This document shows, piece after piece, positions 26,421 to 39,300 of a DNA stretch of 64,000 bases. Under the pieces are notes generated by a model. It saw only the letters and a program-made list of their open reading frames with translations. It was not told where the DNA came from and made no database searches. The DNA is from Promerops cafer (lineage: Eukaryota; Chordata; Aves; Passeriformes; Nectariniidae): assembly GCA_013398275.1 (NCBI GenBank), contig VZSE01002883.1, positions 1,383,249 through 1,447,248 on the forward strand, written 5' to 3'. Made by a program: the position numbers and the translations under genes. Numbering within the stretch: the stretch's first letter is position 1; every line of letters starts with the position of its first letter.

Positions 26421-29400
26421 TCCTGATCCGAAACGCTTAGGAAGGTGCACAGCTGGAAAATAAAGATTCACATTCATTTTAAATAATTGACTCATAAGGG
26501 AAAGTGGCTTTATCCCACATTAGCTTCCTCCATCCCTATAACTTATGTCTCTGCCCCACAGGCAATACCTCCCCACACCTCGGCAGAGCTCACAGCACTG
26601 AATTGCTTTCTACCTGCAATTGTGGTTTTATTTCAGTCTAAAGCAATGTGATCCAGGAGCTTGCCTACTTTTTCTTAGCAATGTCAACTGACCTAAAAAA
26701 TACATTACTTGTACCTATAAGCCTTTCCTGGTTGAGACATGAGGGGCAAAAAAAAGAATCCATGGACTCAAGAAATAAAACATAAGCTAAAATAGGGATG
26801 ACTACCCACCAACATTTCCTAATGACCTCCCTAACACAGAAATCAAAGAAATCAATGAAATAATAAGAAATAGGAACTAAGTTATTAGCAAGTACTATGT
26901 ACAACTGGCAACAGTTCTGCAATAGGCCAAAAAGCAAATATCAGTAGGGAAAAGACAAATTAGCGCCTGGGAAAAAGACTTATTTTAGCTAAGTAAATAA
27001 TCCTGCAAAAAACCTTTTATCATTCAGAAATTAATTTTGGTTAGTCAAAAACCCTAGGAAGACTAGCTGGGGGGGGGGCAAAACTGCTTGCTCTTTGTTA
27101 TTTAAAAATGTCTTGTGTAGCACAATAAACCCATTAAAAGGGGAACTTTCTCGGGAAAATAAATGTTTGAAACAACCCTCAATATCTCTTCCATTGCTTT
27201 TTCATTATTCCAAGTACAGGAATGATGAGTGTACAGATGGAAGATGATGATCACACTGTGTGGAACCAGTTCAGAGGTCAGTTCCAAACTGAACTAACTG
27301 ACAAATCAAACAAGCATTATCAGAAATACAAGGAGGAGAGGCAAGAACACAGAAACCAGTGCATGACCTGGACAAGAAGCTCATTCAGTTTCCTGTCCTA
27401 AGGACTTCACATCCAACCAGGCTGTTTGCCCTCCATCTCCTGACAATTTCTGGCTCTGTTGCCAAACACCAACAGGCATGACAAAAGAACAGGTACCTCA
27501 AAAGGGGATTTTTGAAAGAAGGCACTGGCCGAGCCCAGTGCTCTGGCACAGGTGGAGGGGGGGACCAGGATCTGCAGAGCTGCTTTTGTCCTGTTAATCA
27601 GACACAGTTTTGTCCTGACACACAGCCCAGAGCCCACGTGCCCTGCCCAGCCCAGCCCAGGGAAGGTGCTGAGGCAGTGCTGTAATAGACGTGTAGAGCA
27701 CAAGGACACAGGTGAACTGAGGATTTACTGCAGTGCAGCACAGAGCAGGATCACCAAAACGTGCTTTGCTAACTGCACTGACCACACACCACCTTCCTCA
27801 CTGCCCTTCGAGTGTTTTCCCTCCTGACTCAGTACAAATATTTTACTTTGAAGGCATGGTGACAACTCAAACTTCAAAGATATCACTAATTTACTTGGAT
27901 GCTCTAAATTGCAAACACTGATGATTTCTTTTATACCTGTATCTTGCATTGCTTACAGAAATACAGGAGCGCCTCTTTTTATTTCTGAAGAGTTATTTGA
28001 CAAGCAGATGACAAAAACTGGAATTAGTGTGACAGTGTCTGTCAGTGTCATTTTTGTGCTCCCAACTTTAAAGCCTAGCCAAAAATACTTTCTCCTGGTA
28101 ACACTGACAGCAGTCCTTCCCCCTAGACAAGGAAGAATTTTTTAATCTGTGAAATATTTACTAAAACAATTGATTGGACTAATGCAGCAGTTTTCAGCCT
28201 AATGAAGTAGCTTAGCTAAAGCTTAGCCAAAATGGACCACTTAAAAAGAGACAGAAGAAAGATCTTGCCTCCCTTGGAAAGGCTGCCATCAGATGAAGGC
28301 TGCTCCATGATCTTGCTAATGACACTATCAACAGCTCCAGTATTAACTGCCAGAGTGCTTCGTTTTTCTAAAGACACCCAAACAGAGAGGAAACCCTGTG
28401 GTAGGGAAAACTCCAACATGGGCTTTGCCAGCAACCTAAACCCGTTACCATCCCATAAGTTCCAGATGTTGATCTGTTTCCTAAGAACTGCTACTCACAG
28501 AATTCTCTGCTAAGCTACAGTGATGGTCTCCAACAGTACCAACCTTCTGCTTACACACACACAGCCTTACAAATCTCTTCCCTGGGAACGACAGACTAAG
28601 AAAAAAATTACCAGGTGAGAAAATAAAACCTTGTGCCTAGAAGAGAAGAGTATCAAATATAAGACAATGGAGATAGAAAAAGCATGGTTCTCTCAGCACT
28701 ACTGGTAAGACTGAGTGAAACTTTACAGAAGTCTTGCAAAAGAGAAGCTGAGGATCTCCAGTGAGGGGGGAAATTCCAGCAGCTGATCCACACAGGAGGA
28801 TATTTCCCCCTGTAAGACTCCTTAGCTTTTGTTTTTGCAGAGGAGAGAACAGACCGCACAGCTTTGAATGTTGAAGAATTTGCAAATACTTTCTTCTGAG
28901 CTTCAGAAAAACAGGCAGAGGATTTTCAGTATCTTACAAAGTTACATAAAATGAAAATACATCCAGTAACTGATATTTGAAACTGTCAGGCTGTAAGAGC
29001 AAGAGTGAGAATATTTTGAAGCATTTCCTTAAACACATTCTCAACTCCCATGAGATTCTCAAGAGCAAATTCTAGCTAAAAATTATAACCCCAGGAGTTA
29101 ACTGAGGGAACATTTCCTCTAGGAACAATCCTTACAGAAAATACAAGGAGGACACAAGTTTTCATTTCTCTTGTACCTGGTCCTACCTCCATTTCCCTAC
29201 AAATTATTCAAATAAATGTAAACATTAATCTAGAAGAACTGCCTTCACGCTTGAGGCAAAGTTAGAGCAAGCTTCTCCAGAGCACACAGTATACAGAAGT
29301 ATATTTAATAAAGCATTCAGCAATCATTTGAATACTTTAAAAGTATCAAGGAAGTTTTTTTTCCAGGGGTTATACCAACACTTAGCACTCCCACAAATCA

Positions 29401-32270
29401 AGTTCTCAAAACACAAAGAACATGACTACATATCAGAGAATAATAATAATAAAAAAAACAACAATAAACCAACATAGAACAGATATTTTCTTTTTTAATA
29501 GGGTTTTAGGATGAGGTTTCCTACAATGGGTGAACCAATCTGATTGGTTGCTGTTGTTTAAAATGCAGTCCCTGCTTTTTCCTCCTGACCCACATGTTCC
29601 TACTCTTTTTTTACAGCAGCTTGGATACTCCCAGCAAACCAGTGAATGGAGACACAGGGGACACTGGAAAAGAAGAGAAGGGAGCAAGCAGATCCAGTCC
29701 TCCTGCCCTCCCTGCCACAATCCCTCCCTGCTCCCATCCAGGCAGCACAGCAATTCTACCATATTGATTCAATTGAAAATGCAGCACAGCTTCTTCATGG
29801 CTTTGCAGAATGAAAGAGGCAACACATCACAAAGTCCACATTAAACACTCCACACTATAACTTGAGAAAAATCTATTAGAATACAGTATCATAATACACT
29901 TCCTACACATTACATTATTTTCATTTATCACCATGTAAAATGTGCTCCAGTAAGTCATTCATTTTCTATTATCTTAAGGCAGTGTTAATTCAAGACTCAA
30001 AATAATGGCGTAGCTATAGGTTGATCACTTTAAAATAGATATATGAATGCCCTCGAATCAGAGCAGTAAAAATAAAAAAATGAAGAAAAACCCAGGAGAC
30101 ACTATTAGAGAACTATTTCAGAGAAAAATACAAATGCAAAGAATTTGGGATAGAGTCCTCTGCACGTCACTTTTAACTATGTTTCAGAGCAAAACCAAAA
30201 GCAGAGTCAGGGGGAAATAACATCTGAATGAATGTCTGGGAATGTTAGTCAGTACCATCCATGCCCACTGCCCTGAACATCAGGCACCATGGCTCCTCCC
30301 TCCTATGGCTGTACTGGCACTTGGCTTTCTGCCCATTTGTACAATCCAGGAAATCATCTGGCAATTTTATAAACTGTTTTCCAGTTGTTTGTATTTGGAT
30401 CAGCTCCCTGAACTCGCTCATCCCTTGCTTGCATGAGCACAGGACCAGGGCTAGGGAAGAGACGGGAACAACCAGGAGAGAACAGGACCAGGAGATCTGC
30501 ATTGGCCTGAATTGCTACAGAAATGCATTGTTCCTTGCTGAAAGATCTTACAAAAAGAGGGAACCCCCCCCTCAATTTCCCAAAATTCCAGTGTATACTA
30601 CAGATGTAGTTCAAAAATAGGTATTAATGCTCAATAAATACAACACATTACTTTTGGATCAACTGAGTATGGATTCCTTTCCTGACCAAACTCTAAAGAT
30701 GTCAAAGAAAAAGCAGAGTCAGATTAAGGCCATTTGGAGGCTTTTTAATAATCTTTGCATAAATAGAAAGAAAGCATCTAATTATAGCAGCTGATAGACA
30801 GTTTCTTGCCAATACATGTGATATCCCAAGTAAGCATTTTCTCCACAAAATTCTCTTATGCTGTTCTGAGGGGAGAGGACAGGGAGGGGGGAAGGGCTAC
30901 CTTCTTTCTAACTCTCCCATTTCTCATTTTTCTACCAGTATTAGTCTGCATTAACAGCCAAATCATACACACACACTCACACAACACTGCCAGTGACCTA
31001 CTAGAAAGTTGCTATAGCAACGACTGCTTTCAGAAACACACGTTGTGCATTTTAAGTGCCATCATAGTGTAACTCATCTGTCAATTAATAACCATGGCTC
31101 ACAGGAACACACCACATACTCCAAAAAAAAATTTACAAATAAACACAGAGGCTTTATGTCCACAAAAGGAAGTACTGGGAAACCCAGCGTGGGCTTAGAC
31201 TCACTACCAATGGAAAAAACGAACAAATGACACATATTTAGCACTAAGATGTAACTCTCATATTCCTGTTTAAGTGCACACCATTCATGAAGTATGAAAA
31301 AACTTCCTTTCAGTCTTAAAGGGGAAAATCACTCATAAATATCATTAAATGTCTAATTTAAGTAAGTCCAACTTACTTGTAAAATCATCCATAGGAACAC
31401 ACAGAAAACATCACTTAATTTAGGTTTCTGTTACATGTTTTGAGTGAAATCATAATAAGAAGCAATGGATTTGAAAACACATTGAGTAAACAGAAAAATG
31501 AATATTCATTTTCAGCCTCAGGAGACTTAATGAAATCCTGTGGCCAGGTAATTTCTAATTAGCCATCAGACTAAACCTGTTACATTGTCCCTTTCTCTGG
31601 ATGCAGGTGTCCACCAGTTTTTGGTGATAAGTATTATATACAAAGCATAAGCACAGAAAAGAACTAAACATCTAAAATGCCATTTAGTTATTCACTTTTC
31701 AGAGAGAAAAGTTCAAGAAAATTCAGCTAGCACAATTAGAAACTCAAGAATACTCTAGTACTACCCACAGCAGCCCATTTCTGTTGTTTCCTCTCAGAGC
31801 CCCGCCTCACACCAGCAGGTGATTTTCAGTCAAGTCTATGTCCTAACTTCCAGTTCTTTCCCTGTCTCAGCTATGGCCCATGTGCTGTCCCATGGACTGT
31901 CACTCTGACCAGTGGAAGGTCAGTGCACTGCTAATTGCAGAATATTCTCTGTACAGAACATAAAGGCTGATGTGTGATCTTTCCAGAGACCCTGGATCAC
32001 CAAGGGCTGTCTGTGTCAATGACACGGTGAGAAAGCCTGCAGAGCTTCCGAGCTCCAATGTGACCTTGAAAAGTGTTTCAATTTCCTTTCTCACATCCTC
32101 TAAATCCAGGTCAAATCATTCTCTCACATGACAAAGATAAAAATTGCTTTCCTGTTATATTTTCTTGTTTGAGATCAACATCAAGCTCTCACAGCACCCA
32201 GCCTTTGACAATATACTGGTATTGATGCCAGCTGAAATCCTTCTGGGTATCAGAAAATAAAGTAAGAGAC

Positions 32271-32836
32271 TGTGCTGGTTTCAGCTGGGGCAGAGTTAAT
32301 TTCCTTCACAGGGGCTGGTCCGGGCTGTGGTCGGGTTTGTGCTGAACACAGGTTGATAATGGTGACATCTTTCTGATCTTGCTGAGCCCACACAGAGCCA
32401 AGGCCTTTCCTGCCCCCTCCTATGGCAATGCTGGGGAGGGGCTGAGGTGCCTGGGAGGTTGGGAGGGGACACAGGTGACCTAAACCAACCCAAGGGATAC
32501 TCCAGACCTCATGACATCATGAACAGTAGATAAAGTGGAGGGAAGAGGGAGGAAGGAGGGGACATTTGGAGTGATAGCATTTGTTTTCCCATGTCACTGT
32601 TACCTGTGATGGGGCCCTGCTCCCCTGGAGGTGCGGAACACCTGCCTGCCTGTGGGAAGGCTGAATGAATTCCTTGGTTTCCTTTGCTTTCATGTGCAGC
32701 TTTTGCTTTTGCTGTTAAACTGGCCTTCTCTCAACCCATGAGTTGTCCAGCTTTTACCCGTCCATTTCTCTCTCCAATCCCGCTGGTGGGGAAACAAGTG
32801 AGTGTGACTGCAAGGGCCTGGTGGCTGGATGGGACA
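32271..32836 (+). mobile_element. avian endogenous retroviral LTR, probably solo
   Basis: The segment begins TGTGCTGGTTTCAGCTGGGG and follows the order of a common avian ERV LTR. A GAGGGGACACAG-like mid region is followed by a TAGATAAAG promoter-like segment, then GGAACACCTGCCTGCC and a 3' stretch around TGTTAAACTGGCC. No gag, pol or env reading frame flanks it, so it is most likely a solo LTR. It is antisense to STAG1, the usual orientation for tolerated intronic LTRs. The 3' end is approximate because the usual terminus is altered, and I could not find a convincing target-site duplication. The family name is not assigned. Confidence 0.75.
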
Positions 32837-33034
32837 GAAATCCTGCCCAAACCTCTGCATGACCTCAGTGAGCAGCTCAGTCTGAGTGAGCTCCACCAAG
32901 ATCCTTGCCTGGTTGTGTGTGCAGCAATTCCTGTAGGGACTTTCGACTTATCCTGGACTTCACAAGGAGGATTTTCTAAAAACTGAATCACAGCTAATCC
33001 TTTTAGCTTGGATAACAAAGACCACCTTTGAAAG
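32739..33034. repeat. first copy of 296-bp duplication at N joint
   Basis: This 296-bp segment, starting TGAGTTGTCCAGC and ending CACCTTTGAAAG, recurs at 33045-33340 with no difference that I can see. The copies are separated by nine bases and one N at 33044. The segment overlaps the 3' part of the LTR and unique sequence beyond it. It is most simply read as an assembly artefact. Confidence 0.9.
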
Positions 33035-33044
33035 TCTGATTCTN

Positions 33045-33340
33045 TGAGTTGTCCAGCTTTTACCCGTCCATTTCTCTCTCCAATCCCGCTGGTGGGGAAA
33101 CAAGTGAGTGTGACTGCAAGGGCCTGGTGGCTGGATGGGACAGAAATCCTGCCCAAACCTCTGCATGACCTCAGTGAGCAGCTCAGTCTGAGTGAGCTCC
33201 ACCAAGATCCTTGCCTGGTTGTGTGTGCAGCAATTCCTGTAGGGACTTTCGACTTATCCTGGACTTCACAAGGAGGATTTTCTAAAAACTGAATCACAGC
33301 TAATCCTTTTAGCTTGGATAACAAAGACCACCTTTGAAAG
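33045..33340. repeat. second copy of 296-bp duplication at N joint
   Basis: Direct copy of 32739-33034, starting immediately after the single N at 33044 and continuing into unique sequence (AAACAGAATT). Open frames crossing 32731-33324 carry the same peptide twice for this reason. Confidence 0.9.
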
Positions 33341-36300
33341 AAACAGAATTATACATACATAAAATATATTGTAAGAGAGCTGTGAGATACACATCTCCCC
33401 AAGGCAGCAAGGCCCAGACTCAGGGGTACAGGGGCAATTCTATCTCACTGCATCTGGCTGACAGTTCACAGGAGCAAAGCAGGCAGAGGCACAACCAACC
33501 AGTGTTTCATTTCTAGTTATGGTTAACGTAACACTGAAAAGTCTCTGAACAGCAAGAAAAGCCCTGCCTTAAAATCTCCTTTCTCACATCAAGATGGAAG
33601 AACTTCTTTCCTCCTACCTCTGGACAGCTGGCAGCAGTCATGAGGCAGAGGGCTAGTTAAAAACTATTGTTTAGATATGACAACAAAGTTTCTCTTAATC
33701 TTTCCAGTGAGATACCAACAGACATAGCCCTCCAGGTTTTATAACAGGAATCTTAAACTGTAATTTAAAAAAAAAAAAAAAACAGAATTTGGCTGATCAC
33801 AGTTTCATGAATCAAACCTTTAAATAATTTAGAACAGCAATCTACCCTAATCTTCAAAGTTATTAAAAAGAGGTGCCATTTTCTGGCTAATTTTTTTTAA
33901 ACACATCTACAATAATAAAAACACCACGTGGGGCAGAAGAAAGACCTGTAAAGATCTGTACTTCTACTGAGGCCAAAAGCCCGGTCATAAGACAAACGCG
34001 TGTGTAAAGCCATACTCCCCAGAACACTCCCAAAATCTGTATCTTCCCAACTGCATTTATTTACACACATTAGATTTTGCATCAGTATTATCTTTTTAGG
34101 TGATACTTTTCAATCTCTAATATTCTAAGTATATGGGAGTCCCTTCTTATTAAAAAATGTAGTTATATCCCACCCTGACAAACCCCTCTGACAATAAACA
34201 ATGCAGGTCAGCTTTCACTACCACCTACATTCAGTATTACAGTTGCTGTCATGTCTTTCCAAATCTACCTCTCTCCTTGAGACCTTTCCCTTTATTCAGA
34301 ACACAATCCCTACTTTTCTTGACACCCACCCTGGTATCTCGAGGCACGAGCCATTTCCTCTCCTCTTTCCATGACTGTGGCTCAAGTACTGCAGATTCAG
34401 CCAGAGCTGGGACACCTCCCTGTCAGGGACCACCTTCCCTCTCTGCTTCTTTTCCTTCACTGACTCAAATGAAGGTTCCATCCTATCCTGCCCCAACCCT
34501 CCCTTGTTCTTGAGTCTGTGCCCCCCTTTACATTCCTGTCACCAACGTCAGGTATACCAGCAAACCCCCTCTAAATAACTACTTCTCTACTTGAGGCTCA
34601 GATACTTCATATCTTTTTCCTGGGCCTCCTCTTCTAAGAAACATTTCCAGTTGAAAATAAAACATTCACAATTTTAGAATACAGTCCTCTGGAACGTTAA
34701 GTGCTGCAGACTACGTTGGCAAGAGAACAAAGTGTGGCAAACAAGGGCAGAAGGATGGAGGGAAGCTGGATGTGCCTTCCAGCGGCAGCCTACAGTGAGT
34801 TCTGAGTTCACTGTTTAACTGTATTCTTACCTACCTCCCAGAACACCCCCCCACAAATAATTTACTGACTACCAGACCTTTAGGTCCATCATTTCTCGGG
34901 TTCTTTTGACCCCAAAAATGTTCCTTTTACATTTTATCCTGTACACTGCTGCTGTCTCACTGTTAAGAGGAGATATAGCCTTGGCCCTCACATAAACAAG
35001 ATGTTTTACAAAATCCTGTCCCTTTCTGCATAATTTGCCATTGTAATTAAACATTAGAACTGTGACACTTATCACTGAAAATTCATGTGGTCTTTAGGAT
35101 TCCATTCTTTCTTCAGATGGAAGTCAAAAGGCCACATTAATGCCAGCTTTGCTATCAGGATCGCATGAACATAACAATTTCTCACTAAATTAATACGTTA
35201 GCACTAACATGAAAAATTGATGGTTTAAATGACTCCTACATGGCTTTTTTCCAATAATCTGTTCATCATTAAGATAATTTCCACATTTTAATTCTTAAAA
35301 GACACTTCTAATAAGGCTGTAGGACTCACCAGGCTTTCCTTTCATTTAAAGGTTGGGTCTCCTTTCTGTTTTTAAACTGTCAATGGTTGTATTTATTAGC
35401 TAATAGAAATAATTTCCCATTTGCCATCAGCACTGCATAAAGCTCAGTTTGCACTGAAGAGTCAGATTTGAAGGTGTCAAATTTAACCTGAAACCTCAAA
35501 CGAGCTGAATTTTTCCCCAGTAAATGAATCATTGCTCCCAACTAGCTGTCAAATTTCAAAAAGTAATTAATACAAATAAACTGCTTCTTAAATTAGAAGT
35601 AAAATACTAATCCATAACAATTTATACAATATGCATAAAGTATAATAAAACCATATTCCCTCTTATGATCAAGAGTCAGGCACAATCCCACTTTAAAAAA
35701 CATGAATTTGCAAGAACACATCATAAGCCATCAAATGAGATCCTAAATCTGATCAGCTGCTTTGTGGGGATTTCTGAGAAGGTACAAAATACATTTTTCT
35801 GTCCCTCCTGCTGCTGTTCCTGGGAATGTAATTGCTCCAGTTTAAACTGTAATGAAGATTTTCTCCCAGAATTAGAACATTATTTCTGTTTTCAGGAACC
35901 ACAGAATCAGAAGTCTTTGCTGCCATGCGATACGCTGATAAAAGCTCTCTTTGTAGGGTTTGGCCAACTGAGACTGCTGCACACTTACTCTCTTCCCTTC
36001 TGTTTGTCTTTTCCAGCAGTTCCACAAGCTGTGGAAACAATGAAGCTTGGTTCTCCATGGATTACTGTTCTATAACTCTGTGTGGATTCTCTAACATCCA
36101 ACAATAACTGAAATCCTGCTCTTGCTTTTGTTTAGAAGAGTGTGTAGAAGAGGGGTGGGAAAGAGATGTTAAGAGAGTAACTTTGGCCAGTTATCTGCCT
36201 TCACAAAAACTGCAGGAATTTGTCTTTTGGACATCTCCCACCCCCTCCAAATTTAATTGAAATTAGTGGCTATGCTCCTAAGAGACATGCAGCAACTCAA

Positions 36301-39300
36301 TCCTTCTAATCCATTTAAATAACATGTTATGTCAAACCATAAAAAATCTGAACCCCATTCAAAAGACCAAAAATTAGCAATATTAAAGTTCCCCAAGCTT
36401 CTTTCCCTTGTCCCCTCCTCTGTCCCACTGTCCTGGGCACTGACAGGAGTGACTCAAACACTTGCAAAGCCACACTGCCTTAGAGAACCAAACTGAAAAA
36501 CACAAATCAGCAAAAGGTGACATCAAACTGCCCATATAGATATAAATCACCAAGAACAAGAAAAGCCAAGACATTCTCCAGAAAACAGCTGTTAAAATTC
36601 TTGGGTTTCCATCCAAGTAGCATGTATTTGCCAAGAATCTTTAAGCTTCTTTTCTACCTTAGAAGCATTTGGAATAAACACAGACAATTAAATGTGTACT
36701 GCAGAACTGCTTCAAAGAATTGAATTCTCTGTTTCCAAACTAATACGCATTCAAAGGTTTGTTTCAAAAATGTTTCAGAATTCAGCAGTTAAAAAAACTC
36801 TTAATCCCAGACCTTTAGTAGCACAGGATTTAATACTCAGCATTTTGCCCTTCTGAGTTGCTGGTCTTTTTACTTATTTATTTTTTGGTGGGGGAAAGAA
36901 AGGCTCAAGAATTGGGGAAAGGAGGCGATACAAGCAAAAAAACTTACACTGATTATGTGGCTTCTAAGAAACCCTCTCAGAGAAGAGGAAGCTGTTAATG
37001 ATTTCTCTGATAATATGAAAAGCAGTAGTATGAACAGGCAACATCAATGAATGCAGAGGGTTTAGTAAATTATGATAAGGGTTTAGGATGAGAGGCAGCA
37101 TCCTGGTCCAGGTCAAGTTGATTCTGTCTGCTGAATGAACTAACAGCATGATCACTTCCAGAGAATAATTTGAACACATTAATACTGACATCCTCTCTAA
37201 ATCTGAGTTGAACCCAAGAAATTATGAAGTACTCTATTGATCAGCACTAAGAGAAGTGCTGAAGAGCATGTAATTGCAGTGTGCAAAAAGAGCACTCTCA
37301 GAGCCCTGCCACTATTTTGTGGAGAATTCAGTCCAGTGGTAAAGGTAATATCCATCCACCTGAACAGCCACATGTAACAAGAACAAACACTTTCTAATTT
37401 GAGGAAAAGCCAACTAAATATTTTTCAGAAATACTTCTCAAGGAAAATGCAGTGCGTGTAAAACTTAGAGCAAAAGAGCAAATGAAAACGTTTCCAGAAT
37501 TATTTGTTCAGCGACACACAAGATAGTAATGCTATTTTGGGTTTCAAAAAGAGTGACTGCACATGCTCAAACTCCATTTAGGGGGGGCATAGAGCCTAGA
37601 ACAGCTAGAATTCAACACAAATCCTCCTGTATTCCTAGAGAGAGGCAGTGATGCTCATTAGGAGTCAATGATGCTGGTGCTAATCAAAGATTACTCATCA
37701 ACAAACATTGTTTAAGAGTGAGCTCTGTATGTCTCCCTGTCCCAAAGGATTTAGCCTGAAACTTCAAACCTGCCACGGCCCAAACTATGAATGGTAAAAG
37801 CATGTGCTAAAGAAACACCACCAAAATTTTAGCAGAAAGGGGCACATCTTGGTAATCCTAATTATCCCCAGTGGAAAGCAGTTAAAAAACAAGCTGGTGG
37901 CAAACTGAAAGGCCCCATTCTATTTACTTAATCTTACCCAGTCTAACTGAGCAATGTACTTAATCCAACTCAGTGTCACTGATGTACCATTACCTGTCTT
38001 CAAGGGGAGAGGGTGGATGGCTCAAGAACACAGGTAATGTAAATCTCTTTCGGAAAAGTGCCAGTCCAGGTGACAACTCAACATTCAGGTAATCCATTAA
38101 GCCTCTGCTGAGCATCTGAAGAAATTGGTGAGACTTTGTATCTTCTTGCCAAATAGCTTTCTCCCATTTCCCAGAGCTTCTTGGCTCCTGTTTGAGCTTA
38201 TCCAAAGGCCTGCAGGTTGATAAGGAGTTTGCCTGGATTTTCTCTGACTGCTCCATGAGGAGGTTCCAGCACCAAAAGGGTCATCCAGAGCCAGCTGAAA
38301 GCAGAGCTTTCCTTCTTTTCTTCAGGGAGCTGCCATTCTCCCAGCAGTAGTAGACCAGCAAGGTCAGATTGAGAAAAGGGTGCCAAAAATATTTCACCAG
38401 CTAAAAATGAGGAAGCTGCTCATGATTAGGCTGTTCATTATGATTAGGCATAAAAGCATAGCTTTTATTTCAACTGTGACCTCAGAAGCTCTAAAACAGA
38501 AAAATTCCAGAAAATACAGAGTAGACAAAAAATTCACAACTTAGTCTCTAATCCCCTATCAACTGAATTATAAAATTAGATAAACACGCAAAGGACTATC
38601 TTCTCCAATTTTAGTAAGGACATGGGAATATCTCAAATTATATTACATATGAGAAAAGGATAGTCTAATTTCATGTTTCTTAGTTATTCAACTAAACCCA
38701 GTAAGAGACAATAAGAATTTAAAAGCAGATTTTTCTTTCTACGCTTTCCCTTGTGAGCTGCATGAGGATTTTTCTTTTCTCAACTTTAACAAATTTTATA
38801 TATTAAAATAGCCTCCTTAATTACTGCTTAGAGCTTCTATGAACTTCCAATGTCCAAATTTTATTGCAGCCATTTTAATACCCATAATTAGCTCGTTCAG
38901 ATTTTTAATGCTAAATACTATAAATTACTGAGTACTCTAACACTTCAGTTTTCTAATACTAAGACAGATTTTTAATATTACAGATATGACACGTTCTCCC
39001 ATTTAAAGCGGTTGAGCTCACCTCCCTACTTCATTACACAGCTCATGTTCAATACACTCAAAATTGCCAGTGGCTCTTTTCATCATTAATTACATTTTTC
39101 AAGTCCAACACTAATCGATTTCCAGCCCATGACCAACAGAAAAGAGCAATCCCTCCTCTTATTCTTCACCTCAGCCTGGCCTGTTCTGCTGTGATTACCA
39201 CGTTCTCCTGTCTGTGTCACACTTAGCTCTCTAAATAATGGGTTTCAAGCAGGATATGCTGCTTTAATGCACATTTGTAAAACCTATAGCAAACACATTA

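Noticed and set aside
32731..33324. 197-codon frame with an internally repeated peptide
   Set aside because: The repeat comes from the duplicated 296 bp around the N at 33044, so it is not a repeat protein.
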